NCBI RefSeq assembly: GCF_016429065.1
Contig: NZ_JAELTX010000049.1
Span: 1 to 37,150 of the forward strand
DNA: 37,150 bases
From: Pedobacter sp. ASV17
GTDB taxonomy: Bacteria > Bacteroidota > Bacteroidia > Sphingobacteriales > Sphingobacteriaceae
Direction: 5' to 3'
Of the stretch, positions 15,919 through 24,032 are shown in pieces; the stretch's first letter is position 1; each line of letters opens with the position of its first letter. The position numbers and the translations under genes were made by a program. The notes beneath the pieces were generated by a model that made no database searches, had not been told where the DNA came from, and worked only from the letters and a program-made list of their open reading frames with translations.

Positions 15919-16365
15919 TTATAATAGGCTTATGTTATGATAGATTTTGTTAAATACGTTCTTCACGGTTTCTATTTCTTGTGGGGTTAACCCTTGGGTC
16001 AACTCTGTCAAAACTTCTTCGGCCACAGGCATCACTTGCTTTTCAACTTCCAATCCCTTTTTAGTAAGGAATATCAAATTGAGCCTTCTGTCTTTAGCGT
16101 CAGAGCGTCTTTCAATGTAGCCATCCCTTTCGAGGTTGTCCAGTAATCGGGTCATACTGGGCTTGTCTTTTCCAGTGGCATCGGCAATTACCTGCTGTGA
16201 AATACCATCTTTCATCCATAGCTGCATTAACACGGTCCATTGCTCCTTAGTGAGTGATATGCCGTTGAGCTTAAACTTTTGCGTAAGCACCCTGCTTGCG
16301 TACATGAACAACCTGCCTCCTAGCAAGTTGTACTTATCTTCTAATGAAATCAAATTAGTTACCAT
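15919..16365 (-). CDS. MarR-family transcriptional regulator of the efflux operon
   Basis: A 148-residue winged-helix regulator from the start chosen here. The body shows the MarR layout: dimerisation helix at the N-terminus, LTKEQWTVLMQLW, then ISQQVIADATGKDKPSMTRL as the recognition helix-turn-helix, ERDGYIERRSDAKDRR as the wing, and C-terminal helices. It is the first gene of the minus-strand pump operon and probably represses it until a small toxic molecule binds. An upstream in-frame ATG at 16398 would add 11 hydrophobic residues (MVFVVVYATIV) and would place the palindrome at 16371-16388 inside the gene, so I prefer 16365. Confidence 0.88.
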   Translation of the reverse strand: MVTNLISLEDKYNLLGGRLFMYASRVLTQKFKLNGISLTKEQWTVLMQLWMKDGISQQVIADATGKDKPSMTRLLDNLERDGYIERRSDAKDRRLNLIFLTKKGLEVEKQVMPVAEEVLTELTQGLTPQEIETVKNVFNKIYHNISLL

Positions 16366-16370
16366 AACAA

Positions 16371-16388
16371 TAGTTGCATAAACAACTA
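16371..16388. promoter_or_regulatory. Candidate MarR operator palindrome
   Basis: TAGTTG (16371-16376) and CAACTA (16383-16388) form a perfect inverted repeat with a 6-base centre, TAGTTGCATAAACAACTA, 6 bases upstream of the preferred marR start. Symmetry, length and position are those of autoregulatory MarR operators. Binding is inferred. Confidence 0.55.
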
Positions 16389-16749
16389 CAAACACCATGC
16401 AGCTAATTAAATTTAAGGAGTTTTTTTGTCTTTCATGACATAATCGTGACGTTTTAGCTTAAAACTTATTGGTTTAACGCGATTGGAGACTTGAGAGGGT
16501 TATTATTTCTAAATGACGTGAGTTTAAATTAAGAAAACAACTCTCACAATTTATAATCAGACATTTTTCTACTATTTACAGTTCTGTCGCTTCGCGGACA
16601 AACTTTTATTCATTAATTATGATATCTTCAATGGTATTCATGCTTGCTTCGCAGGTTTCCTATAGATGAAAAAAGTATGCAAAAAAATCCACGGCTGCGC
16701 CCTGTTCTATTAAAGTTAGTAGCAAGGCTTATTAGTGCATCCCGAACAG

Positions 16750-16833
16750 GCCAAGGCCGATTTTAGTAGAACGAAAAGGGTTTGCTAGGGCCAGAGATAA
16801 TGAGAAATCGCAAAGCGCCCATCCCAAACTCGC
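16750..16833. repeat. Dispersed repeat, copy B (longest copy)
   Basis: Bases 16763-16833 align without gaps to 10868-10938 (shared TTAGTAGAACGAA, TTTGC, GATAAT). The left end GCCAAGGCCGATTTTAGTAG also matches 8184-8204, with 18 of 21 bases identical, so three copies of different length are in this window. Confidence 0.75.
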
Positions 16834-16846
16834 TTTTAACCGCTCC

Positions 16847-16967
16847 AGACTTACGAAGTTTCCAAAACTTCGTAAGTCTCTATAGGCAGTGTGCGCTATG
16901 TGTCTATGTGGTTCATTTATGAAAAATACCGCCCCATAGACACATAGATTAAAAACTTCGTAAGTCT
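16847..16967. repeat. Composite of ACTTACGAAGTTT and CTATGTGTCTATG palindromes
   Basis: AGACTTACGAAGTTT (16847-16861) faces AAACTTCGTAAGTCT (16865-16879), a perfect 15-bp inverted repeat. A second AAACTTCGTAAGTCT is at 16953-16967. Between them lies CTATGTGTCTATG (16896-16908) paired with CATAGACACATAG (16935-16947), related to the repeats at 8071 and 8215. Confidence 0.8.
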
Positions 16968-17024
16968 ATTAAAACCTGCACTGACCAAAAACGGGAACAT
17001 AGCAACACAAGCGGTTTTACAATA

Positions 17025-17095
17025 AACCCGATTGCAATGAAAAGCCCGCAAGCGAGTGTAACGAGTGCGGACTTGTAATGAAAAGCGGGATTGCC
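17025..17095. repeat. Dispersed repeat with CCCGCAAGCGAGTG and CAATGAAAAGC units
   Basis: GCAATGAAAAGCCCG and GTAATGAAAAGCGGG are direct sub-repeats flanking CAAGCGAGTGTAACGAGTGC, and the outer CCCGATTGC and GCGGGATTGCC are related ends. I recall similar sequence from Pedobacter-type intergenic DNA, but cannot check copy number here. Confidence 0.5.
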
Positions 17096-17186
17096 AATAG
17101 ACATGGTACTTGATTGATTTTCAACAATAAGGAAATATTTTGAAAAACTAGGGCATTTTTAAGCTTTCCCATTTAAAACATTTACC

Positions 17187-17194
17187 TATATTTG
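17187..17194 (+). promoter_or_regulatory. Candidate -7 box of the pyrR-pyrB operon
   Basis: TATATTTG is a perfect TAnnTTTG match. It ends 15 bases before the pyrR ATG at 17210, so the leader would be only about 5-10 bases. It overlaps an in-frame TTG at 17192, which argues against that TTG as a start. No clear -33 TTTG lies at the right distance. Confidence 0.55.
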
Positions 17195-17209
17195 CGCAAT
17201 CCCAGTGCA

Positions 17210-17755
17210 ATGCAAAAGAGAACTCTACTCAGCGGCCAAAAACTTCAGATCACAATTAAGCGGCTTTGTCACCAGCTAATTGAGAACCATATTGATTTTA
17301 ATAATACTGTTTTAATTGGTATACAGCCAAGAGGAACTTTCTTTGCAGACAGGGTTCACCAAGAACTTTCGGAAATTTTAAAAAGCAATACCATTAAAAA
17401 AGGCCATTTGGACATTACCTTTTTTAGGGACGATTTTAGAAGAAAAGATGGCTTGGTAACCGCAAGCAGCAACACCATTGACTTTATTATTGAAGGCAAG
17501 CAAGTGATTTTAATAGATGACGTGCTTTGGACTGGACGTACCATACGTGCAGCAATGGATGCCCTTTTGGCTTATGGCCGACCTGAAAGTGTAGAGCTTA
17601 TGGTTTTAATTGACCGTAGGTTTTCGAGACACTTGCCTATTGAGGCTAACTACATTGGTATGCAGGTAGACTCGGTTGATTCGCAAAAGGTAAAGGTGAG
17701 CTGGAAGGAAAATGAAGGAGAAGACAAAGTAATTTTATTATCAGAAAAGCAATAA
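17210..17755 (+). CDS. pyrR: PyrR: pyrimidine operon regulator / uracil phosphoribosyltransferase
   Basis: A 181-residue type I phosphoribosyltransferase. The PRPP loop is LIDDVLWTGRTI at about 101-112, matching the PyrR VDDVLxTGRT signature, and IGIQPRGTFFADR (37-49) is the PyrR flexible-hood region. The enzyme turns uracil and PRPP into UMP. In Firmicutes it also binds pyr mRNA to cause attenuation. pyrB starts one base after its stop, so it is in the pyrimidine operon. The ATG at 17210 is preferred over a TTG 18 bases upstream that lies inside the -7 box. The leader appears too short for a PyrR-type attenuator. Confidence 0.92.
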   Translation: MQKRTLLSGQKLQITIKRLCHQLIENHIDFNNTVLIGIQPRGTFFADRVHQELSEILKSNTIKKGHLDITFFRDDFRRKDGLVTASSNTIDFIIEGKQVILIDDVLWTGRTIRAAMDALLAYGRPESVELMVLIDRRFSRHLPIEANYIGMQVDSVDSQKVKVSWKENEGEDKVILLSEKQ

Positions 17756-17756
17756 A

Positions 17757-18692
17757 ATGGCAGCAGACAAATTATCAACACGACATCTTTTAGGCATTAA
17801 AGACATTAACCTGAATGATATTGAATTGATTTTCGAAACTGCTGATAATTTTAAAGAGGTGATTAACAGACCGATTAAAAAGGTTCCTTCTTTAAGAGAC
17901 ATCACCATTGCGAATATCTTTTTCGAAAACTCAACCCGTACCAAACTTTCTTTCGAACTGGCTGAAAAAAGGCTTTCGGCTGATGTGGTGAATTTCGCTG
18001 CTTCCTCTTCGTCGGTAAGCAAGGGCGAAACCCTAATTGATACGGTAAATAATATTTTGGCCATGAAGGTAGATATGGTGGTGATGCGCCATCCTTATGC
18101 TGGAGCTGGTCAATTTTTAAGTCGCCACATTGACGCTCAGATTGTAAATGCTGGCGACGGCGCACATGAACACCCTACCCAAGCTTTATTGGATGCTTTC
18201 TCGATTAGAGAGAAGCTTGGCGATGTAGCTGGCAAAAAAGTGGTGATTGTGGGTGACATTCTGCACTCTCGTGTGGCTATTTCTAACATTCTTTGCTTAC
18301 AAAAACTAGGTGCCGAAGTAATGGTTTGCGGCCCTACCACCTTAATTCCTAAGCACATTGGTGCCTTGGGCGTTAAAGTAGAACATGATTTAATTAAGGC
18401 ACTCAATTGGTGCGACGTGGCTAACATGTTGCGCATACAGCTTGAACGTATGGACATCAAATATTTCCCAACGGGAAGAGAATATTCGATGATGTACGGC
18501 TTAAACAAGCAAATTCTAGATAATTTAGATAAAGAAATTGTAGTGATGCACCCAGGCCCTATTAATCGTGGGGTAGAAATTACCAGTGATGTGGCTGATA
18601 GCAAGCAATCTATCATTTTAAATCAGGTAGAAAATGGCGTAGCCGTTAGAATGGCTGTTCTTTATCTTTTGGCCAGCCAAAAAGATAGCTAA
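17757..18692 (+). CDS. pyrB: Aspartate carbamoyltransferase catalytic subunit
   Basis: A 311-residue catalytic chain that joins carbamoyl phosphate and aspartate, the first committed step of pyrimidine synthesis. Carbamoyl-phosphate site FFENSTRTKLSF is at 55-66, the lysine loop SVSKGET at 86-92, HPTQALLD at 139-146, and the aspartate-binding side includes GDILHSRVA and HPGPINRG. All motifs are intact. It follows pyrR by one base, and the small membrane gene overlaps its stop by one base. No pyrI regulatory subunit gene is adjacent. Confidence 0.97.
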   Translation: MAADKLSTRHLLGIKDINLNDIELIFETADNFKEVINRPIKKVPSLRDITIANIFFENSTRTKLSFELAEKRLSADVVNFAASSSSVSKGETLIDTVNNILAMKVDMVVMRHPYAGAGQFLSRHIDAQIVNAGDGAHEHPTQALLDAFSIREKLGDVAGKKVVIVGDILHSRVAISNILCLQKLGAEVMVCGPTTLIPKHIGALGVKVEHDLIKALNWCDVANMLRIQLERMDIKYFPTGREYSMMYGLNKQILDNLDKEIVVMHPGPINRGVEITSDVADSKQSIILNQVENGVAVRMAVLYLLASQKDS

Positions 18693-19003
18693 TGACCCCC
18701 AAAGAAAAACAATTTGTAGATTATTGGACTGAAAAACGGAAAAAATGGAGCTGGAGAAAACACAGCTACCAAACCTTTATCACCGTAGCTTTACCCCTAT
18801 CTATTTTAATTGATTTGGTTAATTATTTCATCATTGGAGATACCGAATACTACTTTTTCACCTTCTCTCATTTAGGTACTTTCATCTTCAATTTAATCAT
18901 CATTTCTATCGTTATTATTTTGGGTTCGGGCTTTGCCAACTGGAACTACAATGAAGGAAGATATTGGAGTATTTTAAGGAAAAACACCAATAAGCTGCAA
19001 TAG
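18692..19003 (+). CDS. Small two-TM membrane protein after pyrB
   Basis: A 103-residue protein. The basic, tryptophan-rich N-terminal helix (WTEKRKKWSWRKHSYQ) precedes two TM segments (about 27-45 and 60-82) and a polar tail. Its ATG overlaps the pyrB stop (TAATG), so it is translated from the pyr mRNA. No family is recognised and no pyrimidine role is evident. It may simply ride in the operon. Confidence 0.75.
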   Translation: MTPKEKQFVDYWTEKRKKWSWRKHSYQTFITVALPLSILIDLVNYFIIGDTEYYFFTFSHLGTFIFNLIIISIVIILGSGFANWNYNEGRYWSILRKNTNKLQ

Positions 19004-19112
19004 TCCCATTTGCCAAAGGCAAGCAGGCCTCGCTAAAAGCGGTGATTAAAGCCGTGTTAAAAACTTTTTAACAGCACATACCAAGCTCACAACCATTTCG
19101 TTAAATGTCTGT

Positions 19113-19143
19113 TATCAACACATGTTAATTTCTTATGTTGATA
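19113..19143. promoter_or_regulatory. Inverted repeat over the start of a small ORF
   Basis: TATCAACA (19113-19120) and TGTTGATA (19136-19143) form a perfect 8-bp inverted repeat with a 15-base spacer that covers the ATG at 19135. It could be a protein site or an mRNA hairpin hiding that start. TTATCAACA also resembles a DnaA box, though nothing else suggests an origin. Confidence 0.35.
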
Positions 19144-19269
19144 GCTAAGCACATTAATTCTATTTTAGTATCAACCCTAGCTAAAACCATTGCTCAACAA
19201 AATGGACAATTGGCCATAGCTAAACCAAGTAATGCTGTAAAAAAGCTACTTAAAGAAATACGCAAATGA
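19135..19269 (+). CDS. Possible 44-residue small protein upstream of the TPR gene
   Basis: An open frame of 45 codons that ends in an ATGA overlap with the start of the 1005-residue TPR gene at 19266. The product would be MLIAKHINSILVSTLAKTIA..., an amphipathic, basic, alanine- and lysine-rich peptide without cysteine or a TM segment. The exact ATGA coupling and sensible codon use are in its favour; the small size and lack of a recognised family are against. It may alternatively be a leader that sets translation of the downstream gene. Confidence 0.4.
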   Translation: MLIAKHINSILVSTLAKTIAQQNGQLAIAKPSNAVKKLLKEIRK

Positions 19270-22200
19270 AAAAAAGATACTTATTGGTTCCACTGTTTAT
19301 AGCCAGTGGATACGGTTTTGGACATGCCCAAACTAGTCCATTGATAAAACTGAACCAAAATTACCAGAGTGGGTTAGAGCTGCTTAGAAACGAGAAATAT
19401 GTAGCCGCTGCACAACAATTTAAATTAGTAGAGCAATACCGTAGCAAAACAAGCACACAACAACAAAGTAGCGCCGAGCTATCGATTATTAAAGAAAATG
19501 CCAAGTTTTACGCTGCCGTTTGTGCCATCGAATTGGGCAATGACGATGCCGAAGCTCTTTTCCAAGAATTCATTAGAGAGTATCCTTTAAATCCGAATAC
19601 AAAACTGGCTTATTTCCATATGGGGAAGGCTTATTTTGCCAAAAAGGATTATGCCAAGGCCTTAGAGTGGTTTAACCAAGCCGACCCTAGTTCGCTTTCG
19701 CAAAAGCAACGTGTAGAATATCAGTTTAAACAAGGTTATGCTTATTTTGAGCAAAACGATATTGAAAAGGCTGAACCATTATTTGAGGCCGTAAAAAAAG
19801 AGGACTCTCCTTTTCAGGAAAGTGCCACTTACTATTTCGCTTACATCAACTACCTTAATAAAGAATACAAAACGGCACTGGCCAATTTTGAAAAGCTGAA
19901 GGGTTCGCCTACCTACGAAGCCAGCTATCCATACTACATTACTTCGATGTACTATTTGGATGAGCGTTATGATGATGTAATTGACTACGCCATTCCAGTG
20001 ATGGCAAAAACCAAGCAAAAATATGAAGCTGAAATGCTGAGCTTGGTGGCTGCTTCTTATTTCTCAAAATCGGAATTTAAAAACGCGGAGAAATATTTTG
20101 CCCTTTTCTACGAAAAAGACCAAAATCAGGTTAAAAACAACCTTTTTGTTTACCAATATGGTTATGCCCTTTTCCAGAATGGCAAATACAAAGAATCGGT
20201 AACGATATTAGAAAAACTGAATACCGACGACGTGTACCTACAGAATGGTATGTTTACCTTAGGTAAATCGGCCTTGAAACTAAACGCAAAGGAAAAAGCT
20301 AGAAATGCTTTCTTTAGAGCCTCGAGGTTAGATTTTGATAAAAACCTACAAGAAGAAGCTTGGATTAACTATGCCAAATTAAGCTACGAACTGGAGTTTA
20401 ACCAACAGGCATTGGATGCGACGCAGAACTTCCTTAAAACGTTTCCTGCTTCAAAAAGAATTAACGAGGCCAAAACACTTTTGGGTGAAATTTTATTGAC
20501 CAGCAAAAACTACCAAGCGGCCATTGACATTTTAGAACCTATCCCAAATAAAACTCCAGAAGCAAAAGCTGCTTACCAGAAAGTGACCTATTTTAGAGGT
20601 TTAGAGTTTTACAACGAAAGAGCTTTCCCTAATGCCTTGTCGATGTTTTTACGTTCGGGCAACTTCCAAGAGGACAGTGAAATTTATGCCTTGAGCATTT
20701 ATTGGATGGCAGAATCGATGTACGAATTGAGAAAGTACGGCGAGTCGGTTAAAACTTTCGAAAAGTTCCTTGCCATGGAAGAGGCCAAGAAGACCGAAGT
20801 GTACAACTTTGCCAACTATGCCTTGGGTTACGCTGCTTTTGAAGATGAAAAATACGTTAAGGCAGCCAATTACTTCGAGCGTTTTTTAAAAGGAGCAGAT
20901 AAAGATGCCAAAACAGTAAACGATGCGATGCTTCGCTTAGCGGATTCGTATTTTGTGAACAAAAACTATGGCGATGCTCTTTCTTACTATAACCGTATCA
21001 TTAGCGGCAAACAAACTGGAGAGGATTATGCTTTGTTTCAACGGGGTATGATTCAAGGTTTGCAAAAACAGGACGATGCCAAAATTGGCACCATGCAAAG
21101 CTTGTTGAAACAGTTCCCTAACTCTAACTATGCGGATGATGCAGGTTTCGAAACCGCCTATACTTACTTTAACAAAGGTGATTTCGAAAAATCAAAAACG
21201 GATTTGGTAGGTTTAGTAGCCCAATACCCTCGTAGTAGTTATGTACCTAAAGCACTTTTAACCATTGGCTTGGTACAATACAACCAAGACCAAGATGATG
21301 CGGCACTAGAGTCGTTCAAAAAAGTAATTAGAGATTATCCAAGTACGCCAGAGGCTAAGCAATCTCTTGAATCGATTAAGAACATTTATGTAGACCGTGG
21401 TGATGCTAATGGGTTTATTGCTTACGCCGCAACTACCCCACTGGGCAATTATTCAACCAGTGAGCAGGATAACATCATGTTCCAATCGGCTAACAATATT
21501 TACCTGCGTGGTGATGCCAAAGGCGCTTATGAAGCCATCAATTCTTATCTAGAGAAATTCCCTAAACCCATCCACGATAAGGAAGCTAAATTTATCAGAG
21601 CTGAATCTTTGGTAAAATTAGGCCGTTCAACGGAAGCTATTCAAGATTATGATTACATCCTTAACGATTGGACCAGTGATTATACCGAGCGCTCATTAAT
21701 GAGTGTTTCGAAAGTATTGATGGACGAGAAAAAATATAACGAAGCCATTGTATACTTAAAACGATTGGAGACTACGGCCGATTATAAAGCCCACCACAGC
21801 TATGCCATCAACAACTTGATTAAAGCCTACACCGCTTTGAACATGCCTGATGAAATGATCAAATATGCCGATATCGTTAAAACTTCGGAAAAATCGTCAG
21901 AGGAAGAAAAAAATAGCTCTGACCTATTTGCAGGTAAAGCTTATTTATTGAAAGCAGATACCACTGCAGCCATCAAGTCATTTAATAAAGTGGTAGCAAC
22001 CACCAAAACATTGGCTGCTGCCGAGGCTAAATACAACATCGCAGCTTTACAATATGCCAAAGGCGATTACAAGACCTCTCAAAAGACTTGTTTTGACCTC
22101 ATTAACAATATGCCATCATATGATTATTGGGTAGCGAAATCATTTATTCTTTTGGCCGATAACTACTTGGCTTTAAAGGATAAGATGCAGGCGAAAAGTA

Positions 22201-22283
22201 CTTTATTGAGTATCATCGACAATTACGAAGGCAAGGATGATATTGTTCCTACCGCAAAAGAAAAATTGGCAAAAATCAACTAG
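19266..22283 (+). CDS. Large periplasmic tetratricopeptide-repeat protein
   Basis: A 1005-residue exported protein with signal peptide MKKRYLLVPLFIASGYGFGHAQ (cleavage near 22). Nearly the whole mature chain is helical TPR or Sel1-like repeat, with clear units such as KLAYFHMGKAYFAKKDYAKA (about 118-137) and further copies along to the C-terminus (KYNIAALQYAKGDYKTSQK near 925). There is no catalytic motif. TPR proteins next to Ton/Tol motors act as scaffolds, for example CpoB/YbgF in the Tol-Pal system. It leads a same-strand cluster with an outer-membrane barrel, a SPOR protein and exbB-exbD-tonB, so an envelope scaffold is a reasonable inference. Confidence 0.88.
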   Translation: MKKRYLLVPLFIASGYGFGHAQTSPLIKLNQNYQSGLELLRNEKYVAAAQQFKLVEQYRSKTSTQQQSSAELSIIKENAKFYAAVCAIELGNDDAEALFQEFIREYPLNPNTKLAYFHMGKAYFAKKDYAKALEWFNQADPSSLSQKQRVEYQFKQGYAYFEQNDIEKAEPLFEAVKKEDSPFQESATYYFAYINYLNKEYKTALANFEKLKGSPTYEASYPYYITSMYYLDERYDDVIDYAIPVMAKTKQKYEAEMLSLVAASYFSKSEFKNAEKYFALFYEKDQNQVKNNLFVYQYGYALFQNGKYKESVTILEKLNTDDVYLQNGMFTLGKSALKLNAKEKARNAFFRASRLDFDKNLQEEAWINYAKLSYELEFNQQALDATQNFLKTFPASKRINEAKTLLGEILLTSKNYQAAIDILEPIPNKTPEAKAAYQKVTYFRGLEFYNERAFPNALSMFLRSGNFQEDSEIYALSIYWMAESMYELRKYGESVKTFEKFLAMEEAKKTEVYNFANYALGYAAFEDEKYVKAANYFERFLKGADKDAKTVNDAMLRLADSYFVNKNYGDALSYYNRIISGKQTGEDYALFQRGMIQGLQKQDDAKIGTMQSLLKQFPNSNYADDAGFETAYTYFNKGDFEKSKTDLVGLVAQYPRSSYVPKALLTIGLVQYNQDQDDAALESFKKVIRDYPSTPEAKQSLESIKNIYVDRGDANGFIAYAATTPLGNYSTSEQDNIMFQSANNIYLRGDAKGAYEAINSYLEKFPKPIHDKEAKFIRAESLVKLGRSTEAIQDYDYILNDWTSDYTERSLMSVSKVLMDEKKYNEAIVYLKRLETTADYKAHHSYAINNLIKAYTALNMPDEMIKYADIVKTSEKSSEEEKNSSDLFAGKAYLLKADTTAAIKSFNKVVATTKTLAAAEAKYNIAALQYAKGDYKTSQKTCFDLINNMPSYDYWVAKSFILLADNYLALKDKMQAKSTLLSIIDNYEGKDDIVPTAKEKLAKIN

Positions 22284-22294
22284 AAAGACACACA

Positions 22295-24001
22295 ATGAGA
22301 TTTAATAAAACGACATACATCACGCTTGGCTTACTTCTAGGGGCATTTGGTCTGCATGCGCAGGACGTAAAACCTCCTGAAAAAACAGAAAAGACGTTAA
22401 GCGAAGAAATCGAGATTATACGACCGTACAAACCCGTATTGGCAGAAGCCGTAAAGTTGAGAAGAAGTCCTGATTTGGATAACCTTAAAACTTACAGAGC
22501 GAAGTTTAACTACCAACTTACCGACAGGAAGCTTGAACTCAACACGGATATACAGAAACTGCAAGCCCAAAAAGTAGCCGACGAGCGTCAAGCACCTTTG
22601 ACCAACAATTATGTGAAAGGTGGCGCAGGTAACCTAGGAACCACTTTGGCCGAAGCTTACATCGCAATGGGACAAGACCCTGCTTTGCAAACTGGCGTAT
22701 TCTTCAGACATTTCAGCAACGAAGGCAAGTTGAATAAACAGAATGAAAACAAGCAACAGTTAAGTGTATTTGCCCGTAGTGTTGGCGAAAACAATACCTT
22801 AAATGGCAAAATAAACTACCAAAGACACGGTTTATACTTTTATGGCATTGATGATAACAATCCAACGTTAAATCCTAATCCAGCTAAACAGACCCTCAAT
22901 TTCTTTGAACTAGAAGGTGAAGCGATTAGCAAATTCACTCCAGATCCTGATGCTTTTAGCTATGCCGCAAAAGTGAATGGTTACTTTTTCAATGATAAAT
23001 ACAGCGCCAAAGAAAAAGCGCTTACCCTAACGGGGTATTTGAACAAACGAATCAGCAGTTTCAATTTGGGTCTAGCGGCATCGGCCGAATTTGGCAATAC
23101 CAAAGATGTAAGCACCAGTGTGTCTAATCACCTTTTGCGTTTAAATCCTTACATTAAATTACAGGCTGGTGGCGTAAAAATTATTGCAGGTGCTAACATT
23201 ACACAAGAATTTGGCAGCAAATCAACCACTAGATTTTTCCCAGCAGTAACTGCCGACTTCACCTTAATTCCTGATTTCCTTCAAATCTTTGGTGAAATTA
23301 AAGGCGATGTGAACCGTAATACCTTAAAAGACCTAACCGACGAAAATCCATTCTTGAACCAAAACATCTTCATTAAAAACAGTGTAGAGAAATTGAGCAT
23401 CAGCGGTGGTATTAAAGGTACTGGCGGCCCAGGATTTGGCTATAAAGCACGTTTCTACAGTAAAGAAATTACTGATATGCCTTTATTTGTGAACAGCTTT
23501 GGCTCATTCAACAAATTTGATGTGATTTACGATTTCGGCAAAACCAAAATATTGGGATTAGAAGGTGAATTGACCGTTCAAGTGAGCGATAACTTAAAAT
23601 GGACAGGTAAACTGAACATGGAAGACTACAAAGCGGGTGCTGAAAAAGAAAGTTATTTTAAACCTCAATTGCGTTTAACTTCAAACTTCAGTTACGTATT
23701 CAACAAAAAGCTAACGTTTGATGCCTCTGTTGCCGTTCAAGATGATAGCAAAGCAAAAGTATTCTTGGCCAACCCGTTAAACCCAGATGGCACCTACCCT
23801 CCTGTTCCTACCTACGACAACGAAACCATTGTAAACATTAAAGGTTTTGTTGATTTGGGAGTGGGCGCTAGTTACAAAATCAACAATAAAGTTTCGGCAT
23901 TTGCCAGAGCTAACAATATTTTAAATACCAATTACAGTAAATTTTTATATTATCGTCAAAATGGTTTTAATATCTTTGGCGGCTTAACCTATTCGTTTTA
24001 A
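22295..24001 (+). CDS. Compact TonB-dependent-receptor-like outer-membrane barrel
   Basis: A 568-residue exported protein, starting 11 bases after the TPR gene, with signal peptide MRFNKTTYITLGLLLGAFGLHAQ. After about 70 residues of charged linker the chain alternates polar and aromatic residues as beta strands, and it ends in GGLTYSF with the terminal phenylalanine used by the BAM machinery. At 568 residues it is shorter than normal TonB-dependent receptors (usually 650-1000), and I cannot see a plug domain or a clear TonB box. The FARANNILNTNYSKFLYYRQ block near 538-557 is a typical receptor C-terminal motif. It may be a plug-less structural barrel partnered by the TPR and SPOR proteins. 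Confidence 0.8.
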   Translation: MRFNKTTYITLGLLLGAFGLHAQDVKPPEKTEKTLSEEIEIIRPYKPVLAEAVKLRRSPDLDNLKTYRAKFNYQLTDRKLELNTDIQKLQAQKVADERQAPLTNNYVKGGAGNLGTTLAEAYIAMGQDPALQTGVFFRHFSNEGKLNKQNENKQQLSVFARSVGENNTLNGKINYQRHGLYFYGIDDNNPTLNPNPAKQTLNFFELEGEAISKFTPDPDAFSYAAKVNGYFFNDKYSAKEKALTLTGYLNKRISSFNLGLAASAEFGNTKDVSTSVSNHLLRLNPYIKLQAGGVKIIAGANITQEFGSKSTTRFFPAVTADFTLIPDFLQIFGEIKGDVNRNTLKDLTDENPFLNQNIFIKNSVEKLSISGGIKGTGGPGFGYKARFYSKEITDMPLFVNSFGSFNKFDVIYDFGKTKILGLEGELTVQVSDNLKWTGKLNMEDYKAGAEKESYFKPQLRLTSNFSYVFNKKLTFDASVAVQDDSKAKVFLANPLNPDGTYPPVPTYDNETIVNIKGFVDLGVGASYKINNKVSAFARANNILNTNYSKFLYYRQNGFNIFGGLTYSF

Positions 24002-24032
24002 TAGGTTAATTTTTATAATTATTTTTACCCAA

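Larger units (their letters stand above)
16389..17186. other. Repeat-filled intergenic gap between marR and pyrR
   Basis: About 800 bases without a credible gene. From left to right it holds the AT-rich upstream region of marR, a stretch with no recognised feature to about 16740, the 71-base repeat, an ACTTACGAAGTTT palindrome with a separate half copy, a CTATGTGTCTATG palindrome between them, and a CCCGCAAGCGAGTGT repeat. No tRNA or small-RNA shape was seen. Confidence 0.65.

Noticed and set aside
17192..17209. TTG start giving an 18-base longer PyrR
   Set aside because: The TTG lies inside the TATATTTG -7 box, and the extra residues (MRNPSA) are not part of the fold.
19112..19144. Origin of replication from TTATCAACA and its inverse
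   Set aside because: Only two DnaA-box-like words, with no AT-rich unwinding region, dnaA or dnaN nearby.
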